Positions 1-9,353 of a stretch of DNA of 64,000 bases are shown piece after piece. Source of the DNA: Agrococcus sp. ARC_14 (GTDB lineage Bacteria > Actinomycetota > Actinomycetes > Actinomycetales > Microbacteriaceae); assembly GCF_022436485.1 (NCBI RefSeq), contig NZ_JAKUDO010000002.1, positions 248,001 through 312,000 of the forward strand. Direction: 5' to 3'. Each line of letters opens with the position of its first letter. The stretch's first letter is position 1. Made by a program: the position numbers and the translations under genes. The notes below the pieces were generated by a model that had not been told where the DNA came from, did not search any database, and was given only the letters and a program-made list of their open reading frames with translations.

Positions 1-2
1 CA

Positions 3-2210
3 GACCCCGGTGATCTCGAGGCGATGACGTACGAGTTCGCGGGCGGCTCGATGAACGGTGTCGAGATCTCGCTCGACGGCTCCGTCTTCTCGGCGACGGC
101 GGCCGTGGACACACCGCCTGGTTCCACCGGCTCCTTCCAGATCGTCGCGATCGACCCGCACGGCAACCGGGCGCCGGGCACCGTGCTCGTCGAGGTCGTG
201 CCGACGAACCGCCCGCTGGCCATCGCGCGCGACAACACGGGCGAGGCGACGCAGGGCGTCGCGTTCACGCAGGATGTCGTGCAGGACGACTTCAACCCCT
301 TCGAGCGCGACGGCCTGCCGCTGCGCATCGTGTCGGCAGAGCTGGTCGCCGGCCAGGGGGATGTCTCGAACAATGACCGCGAGGTGACCGTGACGCCCGG
401 CGGTGACTTCTCGGGCGTGCTCACCGTGCGCTACACGGTGCAGGACGCCACCGAGCTCACGCAGCGCCAGGTGACCGGCACGCTCACCCTCAACGTCAAG
501 GGCAGGCCCGATGCGCCGCCGAGGCCCAACGTCGACGCCGTCGCCGACTCGCAGGTGACGCTCACGTGGGCACCGCCCGCGTCGAACGGCGCGCCGATCA
601 CCGGCTATGTCGTGCGATCGGCCGACGGCTCGGTCTCGCAGGCGTGCGGCTCGACCACCTGCGTCATCGAGGGCCTCACCAACAACGTCACCTACACCTT
701 CCAGGTGCTGGCGCAGAACGAGGTCGGCGACTCCGACCCCTCGGCCGCTTCGCGCGAGGCGCGGCCCGACGTGCGGCCCGATCAGCCGGCGCCGCCGCAA
801 GTGGAGCGCGGTGACACCCAGCTCTCGCTGACGTGGGAGGAGCCCGTCAACAACGGCTCGCCCATCCAGCACTACATCGTCGAGATCTCGCCGCCCGCTC
901 CGAACGGCGCAGTGCAGCAGCAGGTGCAGGGCCTCAACTACACCTGGACGGGACTGACGAACGGCACGTCCTATTCCTTCCGCATCCAGGCCGTGAACCT
1001 CGCGCCCGAGCCGAGCGACTACTCCGCCTACTCGCGAGAGGTCATCCCCGCCGGTCCGCCCACGCAAGTGCAGGGCGTCGGTGCGACGCCGGATCGCTCG
1101 ATCCCTGGCGAGGTGCAGGTGCAGGTCACGTGGCAGGCGCCGAACCCCAACGGTGCGACGATCACGGGCTACACGGTGACGCCCTCGAACGGTGCCAGGG
1201 CTGCGACCGTGACCGGCACGACGGCAAACTTCACCTTCCCGGCAGAGGGCGAGAATGTCACCTTCACCGTCACTGCCACGAACGACGCCGGCACGAGCAC
1301 CGCATCCGCTCCGTCTGCGCCGGTGCGCACCTTCACGGCACCCGACGCTCCTCGCGCCGTCTCGGCGACAGACGGGAACACCGACTCGGCCGTCACCTGG
1401 ACGCCAGGCAGCACGAACGGCCTGCGAGCGAACGAGATCACCTTCGAGGTGCAGGGTGGTGGCGCCGGCACGCAGTCCTTCGGCCCCGGCGGCACCTACA
1501 CCGGCATGAACAACAACGGCGGCCCGTACACCTTCTCGGTGCGTGCGGTCGCGGTGATCGACGGCGTTGCGTATTCGTCCGGCTGGACGAACGCAGGCAA
1601 CCAGGTGCGACCGTTCGGCGCGATCGGCAACCCGAGCGCGAGCGTCGCGGGCACTGCGCAGCGGCAGATCACCTTCAGTTGGAGCTCTCCCGGCGCCAAC
1701 GGCCGTGCGCTCACGACCGAGATCAACGTCGACGGCGGCGGATGGCGCACCGTCGAAGCGAACGGCTCCCAGACGGTGAGCGGCGAGCCGGAGTCCTCCC
1801 ACTCGATCGAGGTGCGCGTGACCACGTCGGCCTTCCAGGCGGGCAACAACCCGCTCCCCGGCCACGGGACGCAACGCACGACCGCGAGTGCGCAGGGTCG
1901 GATCCCCGCGCTGCCCGAGCCGAGCCTGACCCTCAGCCGCGGTGGGAACGTGACGGCTCCCAACGGGCAGAACGGCACCAACTACGTGCTGGGCTGGACA
2001 GACCTGATCGCCGGGCAGCGGTATCAGTACGAGTGCTACTCCACCTCGAGCGGCCGGTTCCAAAGCGGAGGCTGGACTGCGCCGAGCACGAACGGCTCGA
2101 CGCCTCGAGACGTCTACACCTTCTGCATGTCGGGCTACGACGGTCAGGGTTGGATGGTGCTCTCGGCCAACGGCAAGAGCTGGGAGACCGGACGGGTGGA
2201 CTGGCCATGA
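3..2210 (+). CDS. Fibronectin type III repeat surface protein, 5' end missing
   Basis: The reading frame is open to the left edge, so this is the C-terminal 735 or so residues of a longer protein; the first ATG at 24 is probably internal. An Ig/cadherin-like stretch (about residues 40-165) is followed by around five FnIII-like repeats with typical TWxxPxxNGxxITxY cores and a C-terminal domain with two cysteines (YECYS and TFCMS). No membrane segment is seen in this part. Large Ig/FnIII proteins of this kind head MoxR-DUF58-transglutaminase-FHA-kinase-EssC clusters in Micrococcales; a cell-surface or envelope role is inferred. MoxR starts 31 bp downstream, so they probably share a transcript. 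Confidence 0.8.
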   Translation, partial: DPGDLEAMTYEFAGGSMNGVEISLDGSVFSATAAVDTPPGSTGSFQIVAIDPHGNRAPGTVLVEVVPTNRPLAIARDNTGEATQGVAFTQDVVQDDFNPFERDGLPLRIVSAELVAGQGDVSNNDREVTVTPGGDFSGVLTVRYTVQDATELTQRQVTGTLTLNVKGRPDAPPRPNVDAVADSQVTLTWAPPASNGAPITGYVVRSADGSVSQACGSTTCVIEGLTNNVTYTFQVLAQNEVGDSDPSAASREARPDVRPDQPAPPQVERGDTQLSLTWEEPVNNGSPIQHYIVEISPPAPNGAVQQQVQGLNYTWTGLTNGTSYSFRIQAVNLAPEPSDYSAYSREVIPAGPPTQVQGVGATPDRSIPGEVQVQVTWQAPNPNGATITGYTVTPSNGARAATVTGTTANFTFPAEGENVTFTVTATNDAGTSTASAPSAPVRTFTAPDAPRAVSATDGNTDSAVTWTPGSTNGLRANEITFEVQGGGAGTQSFGPGGTYTGMNNNGGPYTFSVRAVAVIDGVAYSSGWTNAGNQVRPFGAIGNPSASVAGTAQRQITFSWSSPGANGRALTTEINVDGGGWRTVEANGSQTVSGEPESSHSIEVRVTTSAFQAGNNPLPGHGTQRTTASAQGRIPALPEPSLTLSRGGNVTAPNGQNGTNYVLGWTDLIAGQRYQYECYSTSSGRFQSGGWTAPSTNGSTPRDVYTFCMSGYDGQGWMVLSANGKSWETGRVDWP

Positions 2211-2241
2211 TCAAGAGCTTGACCGAACGAGAGGGACGCCC

Positions 2242-3222
2242 ATGAGCGCATCGATGACCCGTGAGCAGGCGAACTGGTTCGCCGAGACGTTCACCCGACT
2301 CGTCGACAACGTCGGCACCGTCGTGCTCGGCAAGGAGGACGTCATCCGCCTCGCCTTCACGGCGATGCTCTCGGAGGGTCACCTGCTGCTCGAGGACGCG
2401 CCCGGCACCGGCAAGACGCAGCTGGCGAAGTCGATGGCCGCCACGGTGCAGGGAACGGACCACCGCATCCAGTTCACGCCCGACCTGCTGCCCTCGGACG
2501 TCACGGGTGTCACGGTCTACGACCAGAAGACGCAGACCTTCGAGTTCCACAAGGGCCCGATCTTCGCCTCGATCGTGCTCGCCGACGAGATCAACCGTGC
2601 GAGCCCGAAGACGCAGTCGGCGCTGCTCGAGGTGATGGAGGAGGGTCGCGTCACCGTCGACGGCACCCCCTACGAGGTCGGCCGCCCGTTCATGGTGATC
2701 GCGACGCAGAACCCCATCGAGCAGGCCGGCACGTACCGGCTGCCGGAGGCGCAGCTCGACCGCTTCCTGATGAAGACGTCCATCGGCTACCCGGGTCGCG
2801 AGCAGACTGTGCGGATCCTCGCGGGCGCCTCGATCCGCAACGCCTCCGCGGGCGTGCAGCCTGTCATCACGACCGGTGCGATCGCCGAGATGATCGACCT
2901 CGCCGCCACCGTGCACGTCGACGAGGCCGTGCTCGACTACGTCGCGCAGCTCTCGGAGCACACGCGCGAGTCGAAGGACACCCGCCTGGGCGTCTCGGTG
3001 CGCGGCGCCATGGCGCTCATGCGTGCCGTCAAGGTGTGGGCTGCGGCGAAGGGCCGCGCCTTCGTGCTGCCCGACGACGTCAAGCATCTGGCACAGTTCG
3101 TCTGGGCGCACCGCATCGTGATCGACCCGGAGGCCGAGTTCTCCGGCGTCACCGGCGACCGCATCATCGACCGCGCCATCGCCGACGTGGCAGCGCCGCA
3201 GGACCGGCAGAACGCTGCATGA
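2242..3222 (+). CDS. MoxR family AAA+ ATPase
   Basis: A 326-residue MoxR-type AAA+ ATPase. Walker A is APGTGKTQ (K58), Walker B is VLADEINRA (D115, E116), and the sensor 1 region reads ATQNPIEQAGTYRLPEAQLD. MoxR proteins act as chaperone-like ATPases that usually work with the VWA or DUF58 protein encoded next to them, and the next gene is a DUF58 protein overlapping by ATGA. A GAGAGGGAC Shine-Dalgarno lies upstream of the chosen ATG. Within this locus the pair plausibly assembles or remodels the type VII machinery or its surface partner; that role is inference. Confidence 0.93.
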   Translation: MSASMTREQANWFAETFTRLVDNVGTVVLGKEDVIRLAFTAMLSEGHLLLEDAPGTGKTQLAKSMAATVQGTDHRIQFTPDLLPSDVTGVTVYDQKTQTFEFHKGPIFASIVLADEINRASPKTQSALLEVMEEGRVTVDGTPYEVGRPFMVIATQNPIEQAGTYRLPEAQLDRFLMKTSIGYPGREQTVRILAGASIRNASAGVQPVITTGAIAEMIDLAATVHVDEAVLDYVAQLSEHTRESKDTRLGVSVRGAMALMRAVKVWAAAKGRAFVLPDDVKHLAQFVWAHRIVIDPEAEFSGVTGDRIIDRAIADVAAPQDRQNAA

Positions 3223-4601
3223 CGACGGCGCCCGAGCGGGCGACGTCTCTTCCCGCCCCTGACCCCGACACCGGCACCGGCTCGCCGGCGACGGCGACCA
3301 CCGCATCCGGAACCACCCGGCTGCGGCGCACGGTGCAGCGCGAGCGCACCCCGCTGCAGCGCGCCGTCGACCGGGTGGTCGGCGAGGAGTCGGTCGTCAA
3401 CGCCTGGACGAGGGCTGCCGTGCGGTGGCTGCGCCGGGTCGTCTGGCCGGCGGTCGAGCCGATCACGGGCTTCGGCTGGGCGGTGCTGATCGGCACGGTC
3501 GTCACCCTCGTCGCCGGGATCCTGCTGGGGTGGAAGGAGCTCATCGTCGTCGGGATCGTCGGCGTGCTGCTGCTCGCCGCAGCCATCGGCTTCATCATCG
3601 GCCGCAACCGCTACCGCATCGTGCTCGACCTCGCCTACACGCGCGTCGTCGTGGGGGAGCGCGCCCTCGGCCGCATCGAGATCCACGCGGCTGCGCAGAA
3701 GCCGCTGCTGCCCGCCACCATCGAGGTGCCGGTCGGCAAGGCGCTCGCCTCGTTCCACCTGCCGCGCATGAAGCCGGGCGACGTGCACGAGGATGTCTTC
3801 GCGATCCCCACGAGCCGCCGCACGATCCTGCAGGTCGGCCCCGTGCGCTCGGTACGCGGCGACCCCGTCGGCCTGCTCCGCCGACAGGTGAAGTGGACCG
3901 ACCCCGTCGAGCTCTTCGTGCATCCGAAGACGGTGCAGCTCGACGAGACCGCACCCGGCCTCATCCGCGACCTCGAGGGCATCACGACCCGCGACCTGAC
4001 CAACAGCGACATCGCCTTCCACGCGCTGCGCGACTACGTCGCCGGCGATGACCGCCGCTACATCCACTGGAAGTCGTCGGCGCGCACCGGCACGCTCATG
4101 GTGCGCCAGTTCGAGCAGACCCGCCGCAGCGTGCTCGCCCTCGGCCTGTCGACCTCGCCAGACGACTACGCCGACCCCGCCGAGTTCGAGACCGCGATCT
4201 CCATCCTCGGCTCGCTGGGCCTGCAGGCGGTGCGCGACGAGATGGATGTCGTGGTGCAGACCTCCAAGCAGACCCTGCCCGCCTCGACCGGCAAGCGCCT
4301 GCTCGACGCGCTCTCGGGCGTCGAGTGGTCGCCGCGACATGACCGCTTCCTCGACCTCGCCGCCACGATCGCGCAGCAGCACGGCGGCGCATCCGTGATC
4401 ATGCTCCACGCCGGCGCGAACGTCGAGCCCGCCCTGGTTCGCCGCGCACGCACGCTCCTGCCGGCGCAGGCGCGGGTGATCGTCTTCACCGTCGTGAAGG
4501 ACGCCAAGACCAGGCTGCAGCCGATCGGCGACACCGCGCTCGCCACCATCGGCAGCGTGAGCGATCTGCCGCGCGTGATGCGAGGGGTGGCGCTGCAGTG
4601 A
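3219..4601 (+). CDS. DUF58 domain membrane protein
   Basis: A 460-residue protein. After a low-complexity N-terminus of about 65 residues there are two adjacent membrane helices (GFGWAVLIGTVVTLVAGILL and the next hydrophobic stretch), then a cytosolic or peripheral domain ending in the DUF58 signature (DYVAGDDRRYIHWKSSAR followed by LMVRQFE). DUF58 proteins carry a VWA-like fold and pair with MoxR ATPases. The ATG at 3219 overlaps the moxR stop (ATGA), which decides the start over longer frames. The end overlaps the GTG of the transglutaminase-like gene. Confidence 0.9.
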   Translation: MTTAPERATSLPAPDPDTGTGSPATATTASGTTRLRRTVQRERTPLQRAVDRVVGEESVVNAWTRAAVRWLRRVVWPAVEPITGFGWAVLIGTVVTLVAGILLGWKELIVVGIVGVLLLAAAIGFIIGRNRYRIVLDLAYTRVVVGERALGRIEIHAAAQKPLLPATIEVPVGKALASFHLPRMKPGDVHEDVFAIPTSRRTILQVGPVRSVRGDPVGLLRRQVKWTDPVELFVHPKTVQLDETAPGLIRDLEGITTRDLTNSDIAFHALRDYVAGDDRRYIHWKSSARTGTLMVRQFEQTRRSVLALGLSTSPDDYADPAEFETAISILGSLGLQAVRDEMDVVVQTSKQTLPASTGKRLLDALSGVEWSPRHDRFLDLAATIAQQHGGASVIMLHAGANVEPALVRRARTLLPAQARVIVFTVVKDAKTRLQPIGDTALATIGSVSDLPRVMRGVALQ

Positions 4602-6904
4602 CCGACACGCCCATGCTGCCGCGCACGCAGAAGCAGGCGCTCATCGACTGCGCCGCGATCTTCGTCGTCGGCCTCGCAGCGACGCTCTCCTTCGGCCCGG
4701 TGTTCGGCGGCGTCGCCTACCTCTTCGCCGGCCTCGGCGGCACCCTGCTGGGCATCGCCGTGGGCGTGCTCACCTCGCTGCGCCCGCTGCGCGGCTGGCT
4801 CATGACGGCCGCGGGCATCGTGCTCGCGCTCGTGCTGTTCGGCCCGGCGCTGGCCGTGCCGCGCAAGACGATCGGCGGCATCATCCCCACGCTCGACGCG
4901 TGGCAGGAGCTGCTGCTGGGCGTCGTCTTCTCGTGGAAGGGCCTGCTCACGGCCGAACCGCCGGCGGAGGGCTTCCCGAGCCTGCTCGTCGTGCCGTTCC
5001 TGACGCTGCTGGTGTGCACGACGATCGCGACGGTGCTGGCGCTGCGCCTGCGCCGCGGGGCGCCGTTCGCGATGCTCCCCGGCGTCATCGCGCTGCTCGT
5101 CGGCATCAGCTTCGGCACCAAGATCGCCTTCTGGCCTGCGGCGCTGGGCATCCTGGTCGCCGGCGTGATCGTCGCATGGTGCGCCTGGCGCCGCGCGTCG
5201 TGGCGCACGGGGCTCAACGACGAGGTCGAGGTCACCAACGACACCCGCCACCGCAGTCGCGCCCGCAGGCAGCGCACCCGCGGCGCGGTCGGCATGATCG
5301 CGGCGGCGCTGCTGGTCGCAGGGCTCATCAGCATCCCCGTGCAGCCCGCCAGCCGCGCGGTGCTGCGGGACACCGTCGAGCCACCCATCGAGCTCGCCGA
5401 GTACCCGAGCCCGCTCGCCGGCTACCGCAACTGGCACAAGAACTTCGAGGACGCCACGCTGATGACCGTCAGCGGCATGCCGGACGACTCCCGCCTGCGC
5501 CTGGCGACCTTCGACTACTACGACGGCACCGTCTTCGCGGTCGCCGGTTCGCAGCAGTCCTCGGGCTCCGGGTCGTTCGCCCGCATCGGTGACGAGGTGC
5601 TCGTGCAGCAGTCCGGCACGCCCGCGACGGTGCGCGTCGATGTGCAGGACTACTCGGGCATCTGGGTGCCCGATGTCGGCTTCATCCAGTCGCTGCGCTT
5701 CGACGGCGCGCGCCAGGATGCGCTGCAGAGCTCGCTGCACTACAACGGCCAGACCGGCACCGCCATCACGCTGGAGGGCCTGGGCAGCGGCGATGCCTAC
5801 GAGCTCGAGGCGATCGTGCCGGCGCAGCCCGACCCGGAGGAGCTGGAGGGCGCGCGGGTGACCGACCTGCAGGTGCCGGATCCCGCTGTCGTGCCCGACC
5901 TGCTGCAGGCGTGGGTGGCCACGTGGGGCAACGAGGGCCAGAACCAGCTCGAGAACATCCAGAACATGCAGCGGCTGATGCAGAACGGCAGCTTCAGCCA
6001 TGGGCTCGAGGACGACACCATCCCCTCGCTCGCCGGCCACGGCGCATCCCGCATCCAGGCGATGTTCGAGCGCGACGTGCTGGTCGGTGACGACGAGCAG
6101 TACGCCACCGCCTTCGCGCTCGCGCTCAACCGCATCAACGTGCCGGCGCGCGTCGTGATGGGGCTCTACCCCGACGACGGCTTCACGGGTGACGGCGCCG
6201 CGGTCGAGCTCACCGGCGGCGACATGCACGCCTGGGTGGAGGTGCCGTTCGAGGGCTACGGATGGGTGCAGTTCGACCCGACGCCGCCGGAGGACAACGA
6301 CGACATCCAGCCCGAGCCGGAGCCGGAGCCCGATCCCAAGCCGCAGGTGCTGCAGCCCCCGCAGCCGCCGGAGGAGCCGGCCGACATGTCGCCGGACACC
6401 GTCGCGGACGAGGGCCAGGAGGACGACGAGGAGATCGAGGACACCTCCTGGGTCGTGTGGCTGTGGGTCGGCGGCTCCGTGCTGCTGCTCCTGCTGCTGC
6501 TGGCAGCGCCGTTCATCGTGGTCGGCGCGATCAAGGCTGCGAGGTGGCGAAGGCGCTACCGGTCGGAGCGCGAGAGCGACCGGCTCTCGGGCGGCTGGCA
6601 CGAGGTGGTCGATCACGCCGTCGATCTCGGCCTGCCCGTGCCCGCGGGCGTCACGCGGCGCGAGGTCGCCGGGGTGGTCGAGGATCGCTACCCTCGATCG
6701 AGAGCGACCGAGATCGGCGAGTTCGTCGATGAGGGAGTCTTCGGCCCTGGCGAGCCCGCCAGGGAGGATGTCGACGCGTTCTGGCTCGACGTCGAGCGGA
6801 GCGTGCAGGGCATGCGTGCAGAGGCGAAGCCGACGAAGCGCCTGCTCGGCAGGTTGTCGCTGCGATCGTTCGCACGGCGGAGGAAGGAGCGGAGGCGCCG
6901 ATGA
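4598..6904 (+). CDS. Transglutaminase-fold membrane protein, catalytic Cys replaced
   Basis: 768 residues, starting at a GTG that overlaps the previous stop. About six N-terminal membrane helices (residues 15-265) are followed by an outer-face transglutaminase-like domain, a Pro/Glu-rich linker, a C-terminal helix (about 618-646) and a basic cytosolic tail. The transglutaminase core keeps His544 (DMHAW) and Asp560 (FDPTPP), but the usual G-x-C-x-x-[FY]-A motif reads GDDEQYA with Asp499 where Cys belongs. No Cys occurs anywhere after the N-terminal helices. It is therefore probably a non-catalytic scaffold or binding protein. This architecture (DUF3488-like plus transglutaminase) is common beside MoxR-DUF58 pairs. 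Confidence 0.88.
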   Translation: MTDTPMLPRTQKQALIDCAAIFVVGLAATLSFGPVFGGVAYLFAGLGGTLLGIAVGVLTSLRPLRGWLMTAAGIVLALVLFGPALAVPRKTIGGIIPTLDAWQELLLGVVFSWKGLLTAEPPAEGFPSLLVVPFLTLLVCTTIATVLALRLRRGAPFAMLPGVIALLVGISFGTKIAFWPAALGILVAGVIVAWCAWRRASWRTGLNDEVEVTNDTRHRSRARRQRTRGAVGMIAAALLVAGLISIPVQPASRAVLRDTVEPPIELAEYPSPLAGYRNWHKNFEDATLMTVSGMPDDSRLRLATFDYYDGTVFAVAGSQQSSGSGSFARIGDEVLVQQSGTPATVRVDVQDYSGIWVPDVGFIQSLRFDGARQDALQSSLHYNGQTGTAITLEGLGSGDAYELEAIVPAQPDPEELEGARVTDLQVPDPAVVPDLLQAWVATWGNEGQNQLENIQNMQRLMQNGSFSHGLEDDTIPSLAGHGASRIQAMFERDVLVGDDEQYATAFALALNRINVPARVVMGLYPDDGFTGDGAAVELTGGDMHAWVEVPFEGYGWVQFDPTPPEDNDDIQPEPEPEPDPKPQVLQPPQPPEEPADMSPDTVADEGQEDDEEIEDTSWVVWLWVGGSVLLLLLLLAAPFIVVGAIKAARWRRRYRSERESDRLSGGWHEVVDHAVDLGLPVPAGVTRREVAGVVEDRYPRSRATEIGEFVDEGVFGPGEPAREDVDAFWLDVERSVQGMRAEAKPTKRLLGRLSLRSFARRRKERRRR

Positions 6905-8529
6905 TCTGGGAGATCGAGGAGAGCCGCACGGTCATCGAGGGGCTCGATGAGGACGGCAGGCCCGACCCCGCCTACGCGGCGGCGCTCGGGCTGCGACCCG
7001 CGCCGCTCGGCCGCAGGGCGGCAGCGTCGATCATCGAGTTCGGGATCTTCGCCTTCCTGCAGCTGCCCTACTGGATCCTCGCGGCACCGACGCTCCTGAA
7101 GGTCGCGACCGGCGCCATCACGCCCTCGGGGCTCCTCAGCCACCCGAACTTCGTCTGGATGGTCGTCGCCACAGCGGTCTCGTTCGTGCTGAGCCTCGCG
7201 TTCGTCGTCGTGCAGCTCGTGCTCCACGCGCGCAAGGGCGTGACGATCGGCAAGGCCTTCATGGGCATCCGCTCGGTGAACGTCAAGACGCTCTCGAAGC
7301 CCGGCTTCGGCAAGGCGGTGCTGCGTGCGCTGGTGATGTACCTGAGCTTCCTGGTGCCCGTCATCGGCCCGGTGCTGTTCTTCGTCTCGCCGCTGCTCGA
7401 TGGCGAGAAGCGCGGCCGAGGATGGCTCGACAAGGTCGGCGGCACCTGGTTCGTCGACATCAGAGCCGGTCTCGACCCGTACCACGAGAAGCGGATGCGC
7501 ATCGCGCGCAAGACGGTCAATGCCGAGCCCGAGGCGGCCAAGTCGGCGCTGCCGTCGCTCGCGACACCCGCAGATCGAGCAGGGCTGGCGTATCGGCCCG
7601 GCGCCCGCACGAGCTCCGGGGTCGTGGGAGCCGCCCGCCCCCAGCAGCCCGGCCAGCAGCAGGTGGGGCTCGCGAGCCAGCCGGCCGCAGAGCCTGCGCC
7701 CACGCACACCGTCCCCGGCATGCCCGCCGGTGGCGCGCGCCTGGGCGGCTACCGCCCCGGCGAGCTGAGCGGCCAGGTGCGATCGGACGCGCAGCCCACG
7801 CCCAGCGCGCCGAGCGCGCAGCCGCCTGCCTCCCCGATCAGCGGCATCGTCGACAGCGTGCCGGGTCGCGCGCATGGCTCCGTGCCGCAGCCTGCCGCCG
7901 AGCCCCGGCAGCAGTACCAGCCGCCGCATGCCGAGGCCCCGGCGGCGCCCATGAGCTGGGCGCAGCCGCCCGCAGCCGCTGCGGCCGTGCAGTCATCCGC
8001 ACCCGGAGCACCCGCGCCCGCACAGCCGCCTGCCGCACACCAGCAGGCGATGCCCGTGAGCCCGATCGACGACGAGACGGTCATCGAGCCCGACTTCGAC
8101 AGCGAGATCGACGACAGCACGGTGCGGCGAGTCGAGGTCGCCGCCGCGGACGACGACGATCTGGACGTCACGCGTGCCCGTCCTGGTGCCCGGCCGGCGA
8201 TCGCGACGCTCGCCTTCGACACCGGCGACCGCTTCGCCATCTCGGGCGCGGCGCTCGTCGGCCGCAACCCCGCTCCCGCTGCCGGTGAGGTGGTCGAGCA
8301 CCTGCTGCCGATCAGCGACGACACGCGCTCGATCTCCAAGACCCATCTGCTGATCACCGCGTCCCCGTTCGCTGCCGTCGACCGCGCGTCCACCAACGGC
8401 TCGAGCGTCGTGCGCGCCGGCGTCGAGCATCCGCTCGCGCCGGGAGCGCCTTTCGCGCTCGCCGTCGGCGACGTCGTGCGCTTCGGCGACCGCGCCATGA
8501 CCATCGAACCCGGGGGAACGGCATGGTGA
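6901..8529 (+). CDS. RDD membrane protein with C-terminal FHA domain
   Basis: 542 residues. Residues about 35-185 form an RDD domain (RRAAASIIEFG, helices, KGVTIGKAFMGIRSV, a further helix pair). A long Pro/Ala/Gln-rich disordered linker (about 220-400) follows, then a C-terminal FHA domain (about 435-540) with a phosphopeptide-recognition core (RSISKTHLLI, then STNGS). The linker holds SPISGIVDSVPG at 311-322, matched by a similar motif in the second FHA protein of the locus. FHA domains bind phosphothreonine, and a Ser/Thr kinase and phosphatase are encoded just downstream. The ATG overlaps the previous stop (ATGA). Confidence 0.9.
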   Translation: MIWEIEESRTVIEGLDEDGRPDPAYAAALGLRPAPLGRRAAASIIEFGIFAFLQLPYWILAAPTLLKVATGAITPSGLLSHPNFVWMVVATAVSFVLSLAFVVVQLVLHARKGVTIGKAFMGIRSVNVKTLSKPGFGKAVLRALVMYLSFLVPVIGPVLFFVSPLLDGEKRGRGWLDKVGGTWFVDIRAGLDPYHEKRMRIARKTVNAEPEAAKSALPSLATPADRAGLAYRPGARTSSGVVGAARPQQPGQQQVGLASQPAAEPAPTHTVPGMPAGGARLGGYRPGELSGQVRSDAQPTPSAPSAQPPASPISGIVDSVPGRAHGSVPQPAAEPRQQYQPPHAEAPAAPMSWAQPPAAAAAVQSSAPGAPAPAQPPAAHQQAMPVSPIDDETVIEPDFDSEIDDSTVRRVEVAAADDDDLDVTRARPGARPAIATLAFDTGDRFAISGAALVGRNPAPAAGEVVEHLLPISDDTRSISKTHLLITASPFAAVDRASTNGSSVVRAGVEHPLAPGAPFALAVGDVVRFGDRAMTIEPGGTAW

Positions 8530-9353
8530 ACGCCGTCGGCGAGTTCCGCTTCAGCCATCCATCCATCTCGCTGCGATGGGCGGGTGCGACCCATCCGGGC
8601 ATGCGCCGCACCGTCAACGAGGATTCCGTCTTCGCCTCCTTCCCGGTGTTCGTCGTCGCTGACGGCATGGGCGGGCACGCCTCCGGCGACGTCGCGAGCA
8701 CGCTCGCGGTCGAGGCCTTCCGCAGCCTCAAGGGCCGCACGCTCGCCGACGTCGAGTGCGTCGAGGATGCGGTGGAGCGCGCGTTCGCATCCATGCGCGA
8801 GCGGTCACAGGGCGAGCCGATCGGCGGCTCGACGCTCTCCGGCACGGTGCTGGTCGACGTCGATGGTGTCGCGCACTGGTTGATCCTCAACATCGGCGAC
8901 TCTCGCACCTACCTGTACGAGCAGGGCAGCCTGCAGCAGGTCACCGTCGACCACTCGGTCGTGCAGGAGATGGTCGAGACCGGTGCGCTGCGCCGCGCCG
9001 ACGCCCGACGCCACCCGCACCGCAACGTCATCACCCGCGCCCTCGGAGCCGGGGAGCGGCAGCCGGCCGACGTCTGGCTGCGCCCCGCCGAGCGGGGACA
9101 GCGGCTGCTGGTCTGCTCCGACGGGCTCTCCGGCGAGGTCGAGGATCACGAGATCGCCGAGATCCTCGGCGATGTCAGCTCTCCCGCAGCAGCCGCAGCG
9201 CTGCTCATGCGCCGCGCGCTCGACGCCGGCGCCCCCGACAACGTCTCCGTCGTCGTCGTCGACGTGGATGCGGTGGCCCTCTCCGAAGAGGACCTGTTCG
9301 ACACCCACGCGCAGCTGCTCGACGACACGATCCCCAGGGAGGTGCGTCCATGA
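8523..9353 (+). CDS. PP2C-family Ser/Thr protein phosphatase
   Basis: 276 residues with the PP2C motifs in order: [27 protein letters not shown] (metal-binding Asp), [18 protein letters not shown] and [13 protein letters not shown]. No membrane segment is visible, so it is a soluble phosphatase. It should reverse phosphorylation by the kinase at 10936-12429 and so set the state of the FHA proteins around it; the pairing is inferred from position. The start overlaps the previous gene by 7 bp, with GTG at 8526 as an alternative. Confidence 0.93.
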   Translation: MVNAVGEFRFSHPSISLRWAGATHPGMRRTVNEDSVFASFPVFVVADGMGGHASGDVASTLAVEAFRSLKGRTLADVECVEDAVERAFASMRERSQGEPIGGSTLSGTVLVDVDGVAHWLILNIGDSRTYLYEQGSLQQVTVDHSVVQEMVETGALRRADARRHPHRNVITRALGAGERQPADVWLRPAERGQRLLVCSDGLSGEVEDHEIAEILGDVSSPAAAAALLMRRALDAGAPDNVSVVVVDVDAVALSEEDLFDTHAQLLDDTIPREVRP

